Positions 60,575 to 64,000 of a DNA stretch of 64,000 nt are shown piece by piece; within the stretch, counting starts at the first letter, position 1, and each line of letters starts with the position of its first letter. The translations under genes were made by a program, and so were the position numbers. Origin of the DNA: Pseudomonas brenneri (lineage in GTDB: Bacteria; Pseudomonadota; Gammaproteobacteria; Pseudomonadales; Pseudomonadaceae); assembly GCF_007858285.1 (NCBI RefSeq), contig NZ_VFIL01000018.1:17762-81761 (forward strand). The letters are read 5' to 3'. The notes beneath the pieces were generated by a model. That model was not told where the DNA came from. It ran no database searches and saw only the letters and a program-made list of their open reading frames with translations.

Positions 60575-60722
60575 CTGCCTTCCCTCCAAAAGCCCTTGGC
60601 CATTATAAGCATGCAGCCCCTATGAACTGGCATTCGCCAAAAGCATGGTGGGTTGACCGGACCATTGGCCCATGATGATCTACATTGGTTCTCTGTAATC
60701 CACCGAAAACAACAACACCCAC

Positions 60723-60830
60723 CCCCTGTAGGAGCGAGCTTGCTCGCGAAAGCCGTCAACGATAACGCGGGCATCCAGGCAGTACGCGGTGACGTTGGGT
60801 TTTTCGCGAGCAAGCTCGCGCCTACAGGGG
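60723..60830. repeat. Paired REP, GTAGGAGCGAGCTTGCTCGCGA family
   Basis: Arms 60723-60750 and 60803-60830 (28 bases each) are inverted with one mismatch, around a 52-base centre. Same family as the 57126-57225 pair, and it lies 30 bases before the MaoC gene. Confidence 0.9.
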
Positions 60831-60859
60831 AATAGATTGATGAACCAAGGAGAGTCGCA

Positions 60860-61315
60860 ATGCCCTTCGTACCTGTAGCGCAACTCAATGATTATGTCGG
60901 CAAGGAACTGGGACGTTCCGCATGGCTCACCATCGACCAGGAGCGTATCAACCTGTTCGCAGAAGCCACCGGCGATTATCAGTTCATCCACGTCGACCCG
61001 GTGAAAGCCGCCCAGACCCCATTTGGCAGCACCATTGCCCATGGCTTCCTGTCGTTGTCGCTGATCCCCAAGCTGATCGAAGACATCCTGATCATGCCTG
61101 AAGGCTTGAAGATGGCCGTCAACTACGGCCTGGACAGCGTGCGGTTTATCCAGCCGGTTAAAGTCAATTCCAAGGTGCGCCTGGCGGTGACCCTCACCGA
61201 CGCAACCGAGAAAAAGCCTGGCCAGTGGCTACTCAAGGCGACCTGCACCCTGGAAATCGACGGCCAGGAAAAACCCGCCTATATCGCCGAGTCGTTGTCA
61301 CTCTGCTTCGTCTGA
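60860..61315 (+). CDS. MaoC-family (R)-specific enoyl-CoA hydratase-like protein
   Basis: 151 residues, a single hotdog fold. FAEATGDYQFIHVDPVKAAQTPFGSTIAHGFLSLSLIP contains the hydratase-2 motif D-x5-H (Asp and His). It hydrates trans-2-enoyl-CoA, in polyhydroxyalkanoate or fatty-acid metabolism. AGGAGAGTCGCA before the ATG is a strong ribosome-binding site. The neighbours do not define a pathway. Confidence 0.92.
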   Translation: MPFVPVAQLNDYVGKELGRSAWLTIDQERINLFAEATGDYQFIHVDPVKAAQTPFGSTIAHGFLSLSLIPKLIEDILIMPEGLKMAVNYGLDSVRFIQPVKVNSKVRLAVTLTDATEKKPGQWLLKATCTLEIDGQEKPAYIAESLSLCFV

Positions 61316-61322
61316 TGCACAT

Positions 61323-61380
61323 GTAGGAGCCGACTTGCCGGCGACGGCGTTTTTGCCGACGCCATCGCCGACAAGTCCTG
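61323..61380. repeat. REP variant GTAGGAGCCGACTTGCCGGCGA
   Basis: An inverted pair with imperfect arms and an inner hairpin (GGCGACGGCG with CGCCATCGCC). This is a third REP variant in the window and probably acts as terminator for the MaoC gene, which ends eight bases upstream. Confidence 0.7.
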
Positions 61381-61453
61381 ATTACCACACAGACCACTAG
61401 GTATAGCTTCCCCCGCTGCGGCATACTCGGCGCTCAATTATCCGGATCCCGCT

Positions 61454-63172
61454 ATGCGCCCAATCGTTCCCCTTGCTCTGGCCTTGTTGCTCACCGCTTG
61501 CGGCGACGGCGAATCCCTGTTGCCGCCCGACGCACGGCTGCCGGACGGCGGGCGTTATCGCGGGGATGTGGTCGATGGGCTGCTGCAAGGCCAGGGCCGG
61601 GTGGACTATCCCAATGGCAGTTGGTACGCCGGGCAATTCGACAAGGGCCAGTGGCACGGCCAGGGCGAATGGCACGGCAGCAACGGCGAAGTCTATAAAG
61701 GGCAGTTCCAGCAAGGTCTGTTTGATGGACAGGGCACCCTGACCACGGCGGCCAACACCTACGTCGGCGGCTTCAAGCAAGGCCGACGCAATGGCGAAGG
61801 CACCCTCAAAGAGGGGCAAATGACCTATCGCGGCGAATTCAAGGACGACCAGTATTCCGGCCTCGGGCGCCTGGAGCTGGCGGACGGCAGTCAATACCAG
61901 GGGCTGTTCGCCCACGGCAAGCCCAACGGTGAAGGCCAGCGCAACGACGACAGTGGCAACCAGTTCAGCGGCCACTTCGTCAACGGCCAACTGGAAGGCA
62001 ACGGCACCTTCAACAGTGCCGAAGGCGACATGTACATCGGCCACTTCAAGCAGAACCAACTCAACGGCAAGGGCCGTTATGAAAACGCCGATGGCGACGT
62101 GTGGACCGGTGAATTTCGCGAAGGCGCCCTGAGCGGCAAGGGCGAACTGACCGGTGTGGATGGCAGCCATTACATCGGGCAATTCAGTGACTGGCGCTTT
62201 ACCGGTGAAGGGCGCCTGAACCTCAGCGACGGCAGCTTCTACGTCGGCGGCTTCGACAACGACAGTTATCAGGGCCAGGGCACCCTCGTGCTCACCGACG
62301 GCACCGTGCAAGCCGGAACCTGGCTCAACGGCCTGCGCGTGCGCGATGCCGACGGCAAGCTGTTGCCCGATACCCTCGAAGTCGGGGTACTGGCCCAGGG
62401 CCGCTTGCTCGATGAGGCCCTCGCGGCCGTGCCGGCGTCTACCCCGGCTGTCGAGCTGTACAGCCTGGTGGTGGCTGGTGACGGCAAGCAAAGCGTATTT
62501 CTGCGCGAGGCCGACTATGTCAGCAACCTGCTGGCCAGTCGCTTCGGCGCGCGCGGCCAGATCCGCCTGGTCAACCACCGCGACCATATCGCCGACCGCC
62601 CGATGGCGACCCGCGAAAGCCTGCGCCGGGCCGTACTGACCCTGGCCGAACGCACCGGCCCCGAAGACCTGGTGTTTATCTACCTGACCAGCCATGGCAC
62701 CCACGAGCACCAACTGGTGCTCGACCAACCGCGCATGGAACTGGCCGACCTGCCGAGCGACGAACTGGCCGCCGTGATGGCGCCGCTGAAAAACCGCGAC
62801 AAGGTCATTGTTATTTCCGCGTGCTACTCCGGTGGGTTCATCCCGGCGCTCAAGGACGAACACACCCTGATCATGACCGCCTCGCGCGCCGATCGCGTGT
62901 CGTTTGGCTGCTCGGAAGAAGCCGACTTCACCTACTTTGGCGACGCCCTGTTCGCCCAGGCCCTGAACCAGACCGACGACTTGCAGCACGCCTTCAAGCT
63001 GGCGCAACGGCATGTGACCGAACGCGAGATGGCCGACAATTTCGAAGCCTCCGAACCGCAGATCTGGGCCCCCAAGAGCGTCATCGCCCGCTGGCAATCA
63101 TTACGTAAACAGCAGGCACGAAAGGCGCTGGAAAGCGTCTCTATCAATAGCAAGGAAGCCAAGAGCAACTAA
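61454..63172 (+). CDS. MORN-repeat C13-family (caspase-like) peptidase lipoprotein
   Basis: 572 residues. Lipobox LLTAC lipidates Cys16. Eleven to twelve MORN repeats fill about residues 33-295, each about 23 residues of the form YxGxFxxGxxxGxGxxxxxxG. A C13/caspase-fold peptidase domain (about 330-555) has SHG with His414 and ISACYSGG with Cys457, the two catalytic residues of legumain-type and related peptidases. The mature protein is probably anchored to the outer or inner membrane and faces the periplasm. The substrate is unknown. A hydrophobic stretch and a lysine/alanine-rich tail are missing, so it ends with a short helix. Confidence 0.9.
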   Translation: MRPIVPLALALLLTACGDGESLLPPDARLPDGGRYRGDVVDGLLQGQGRVDYPNGSWYAGQFDKGQWHGQGEWHGSNGEVYKGQFQQGLFDGQGTLTTAANTYVGGFKQGRRNGEGTLKEGQMTYRGEFKDDQYSGLGRLELADGSQYQGLFAHGKPNGEGQRNDDSGNQFSGHFVNGQLEGNGTFNSAEGDMYIGHFKQNQLNGKGRYENADGDVWTGEFREGALSGKGELTGVDGSHYIGQFSDWRFTGEGRLNLSDGSFYVGGFDNDSYQGQGTLVLTDGTVQAGTWLNGLRVRDADGKLLPDTLEVGVLAQGRLLDEALAAVPASTPAVELYSLVVAGDGKQSVFLREADYVSNLLASRFGARGQIRLVNHRDHIADRPMATRESLRRAVLTLAERTGPEDLVFIYLTSHGTHEHQLVLDQPRMELADLPSDELAAVMAPLKNRDKVIVISACYSGGFIPALKDEHTLIMTASRADRVSFGCSEEADFTYFGDALFAQALNQTDDLQHAFKLAQRHVTEREMADNFEASEPQIWAPKSVIARWQSLRKQQARKALESVSINSKEAKSN

Positions 63173-63201
63173 GCTGAAACTGTATCAAGGGGGGAAACAC
63201 C

Positions 63202-63843
63202 ATGTACTTGACGCCTCAGCATATATTGCTTGCCGGAGCCTCGGGCTTGACCGGGGAACATCTGCTGGACCGCCTGCTCAACGAGCCCACCGTCACCCGC
63301 GTACTGGCACCCAGCCGCCGCCCGCTGGCCGAGCACCCGCACCTGGAAAACCCCGTCGGCGACCCGGCGGTATTCCTGCCGCAACTGAGCGGCCGGGTAG
63401 ATCTGGCCTTCTGCTGCCTGGGCACCACCCTGAAAAAGGCGGGGTCGGAGGCGGCTTTCCGCGCCGTCGACCTGGACATGGTCGTGGCGTTCGGCAAGCG
63501 TGCCCGGGAAATGGGAGCGCGGCACCTGATCGTGATCAGCGCGATTGGCGCCGACCCGAAATCCTCGGTGTTTTATAACCGCGTCAAGGGCGAAATGGAG
63601 CAGGCCTTGAAAGCCCAGGGCTGGCCACAACTGACCATCGTGCGACCTTCGCTGCTGTTGGGCGAGCGCCTGGAAACCCGGCTGGCGGAAAAGCTCGCAG
63701 GGCCGTTGTCGCGGCTGATTCCCGGTAAGTATCGCGGCATCGAAGTGTGCGAACTGGCCCGGGCCATGTGGCGCCTGGCGCTGGAGGAGCAGGACGGGGT
63801 ACGGGTTGTCGAGTCGGATGAGTTGCGCAAGCTTGGCAAGTGA
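63202..63843 (+). CDS. Short-chain NAD(P)-binding protein, HTATIP2/TIP30-like
   Basis: 213 residues, an extended SDR/atypical Rossmann fold. LLAGASGLTGEHLLDRLL is the glycine-rich dinucleotide motif (GASGLTG), and LAFCCLGTTLKKAGSE, VISAIGADPKSSVFYNRVKGEMEQAL and RPSLLLGER follow; the YNRVKGEME segment supplies the YxxxK-type residues. Proteins of this group are annotated as NAD(P)H-binding oxidoreductases or nucleoside-diphosphate-sugar epimerases; function is not known. The IS element begins 31 bases after the stop. Confidence 0.87.
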   Translation: MYLTPQHILLAGASGLTGEHLLDRLLNEPTVTRVLAPSRRPLAEHPHLENPVGDPAVFLPQLSGRVDLAFCCLGTTLKKAGSEAAFRAVDLDMVVAFGKRAREMGARHLIVISAIGADPKSSVFYNRVKGEMEQALKAQGWPQLTIVRPSLLLGERLETRLAEKLAGPLSRLIPGKYRGIEVCELARAMWRLALEEQDGVRVVESDELRKLGK

Positions 63844-63873
63844 ATCCGTTCAACGGTTTTTGCACCGGCCCAA

Positions 63874-64000
63874 TGGACTGCCCCCGAAAAGTTGGACAGT
63901 TTCAGCTAGCAGCCTCAGCAGCATGAGTCCTGTATTTCACAGGGCTCATGCCATTGAGCTTTAGCTTGATGCGGTCATGGTTGTAGTAGTGGATGTACTC
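63874..64000 (-). mobile_element. End of an IS3-family (IS150-type) insertion sequence, partial
   Basis: The terminal inverted repeat TGGACTGCCCCCGAAAAGTTGGACA begins at 63874, typical of IS3-family IS150-group ends. The rest of the element, including the other end, lies beyond the window. Confidence 0.85.
63902..64000 (-). CDS. IS3-family transposase (OrfB/rve), C-terminal 32 residues
   Basis: On the minus strand the frame reads EYIHYYNHDRIKLKLNGMSP and then VKYRTHAAEAAS before the stop at 63902-63904. The YIHYYNxxRIKxKLxGMSPVxYR pattern is the conserved C-terminus of the DDE integrase-type IS3/IS150 transposases. The 5' part is outside the window, so integrity of the transposase cannot be judged. 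Confidence 0.88.
   Translation of the reverse strand, partial: EYIHYYNHDRIKLKLNGMSPVKYRTHAAEAAS

Noticed and set aside
61397..63097. 566-residue antisense open frame over the MORN/C13 gene
   Set aside because: Repeat pattern mirrors the MORN codons on the other strand; no independent evidence.

Overview
The window is chromosomal DNA of a Pseudomonas, most likely of the P. fluorescens group. Three things point there: high GC with strong third-position G/C bias; gene orders typical of Pseudomonas (proA-nadD-rsfS-rlmH-mrdA-rodA-sltB1-rlpA-dacA-ybeD-lipB-lipA; leuS-lptE-holA-arfA-lytic transglycosylase; miaB, phoH-ybeY-corC-lnt); and many intergenic palindromic repeats of the GTGGGAGC-GGCTTGC type (REP/REPIN elements). 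The species is inferred, not shown.

Layout. 1-8 kb: 3' end of a histone-deacetylase-like gene, an HI0933-type flavoprotein, a RhlE-like RNA helicase, a DMT exporter divergent from an Lrp-type regulator, a low-GC two-gene cassette (STM2901-like plus DUF1493-like), a DEDDh exonuclease with a NYN nuclease, and DUF2076. 8-12.6 kb: YciC-like membrane protein, EEP phosphatase, HrpB helicase. 12.6-16.15 kb: a compositionally distinct insert with an IclR regulator, an alpha/beta hydrolase and an MFS permease. It is bordered by a remnant of an hrpB 3' end and by a REP fragment that is translated as the permease tail. 16.2-26.3 kb: lipoprotein, FieF-like cation exporter, DUF6515 protein, a candidate structured RNA, a second Lrp-type regulator, DUF2788, RluE, AMP nucleosidase, AidB-like flavoprotein and a 7TMR-DISM hybrid kinase. 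26.6-36.9 kb: thiD-thiE-hemL (cofactor synthesis), Sel1 protein, DUF1820, miaB, phoH-ybeY-corC-lnt, YdcF. 37-44.7 kb: leuS-lptE-holA, arfA, lytic transglycosylase, LD-carboxypeptidase. 44.9-56.3 kb: the long minus-strand cluster that joins lipoate synthesis, cell elongation (PBP2, RodA, SltB1, RlpA, PBP5/6), ribosome maturation (RlmH, RsfS), NAD synthesis (NadD) and proline synthesis (ProA). 56.4-64 kb: Mpg glycosylase, a DedA-PAP2 fusion, a Lon-N-domain protein, CidA/LrgB, MaoC, a MORN-repeat C13-peptidase lipoprotein, a short NAD(P)-binding protein and the end of an IS3-family element that runs off the window.

Most of the window is core housekeeping DNA. The accessory signals are the 4.9-5.8 kb cassette, the 12.6-16.15 kb catabolic insert, the candidate RNA at 18.66-18.87 kb, the MORN/C13 lipoprotein and the terminal IS element. 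No tRNA, rRNA, CRISPR array, prophage or defence system was recognised.
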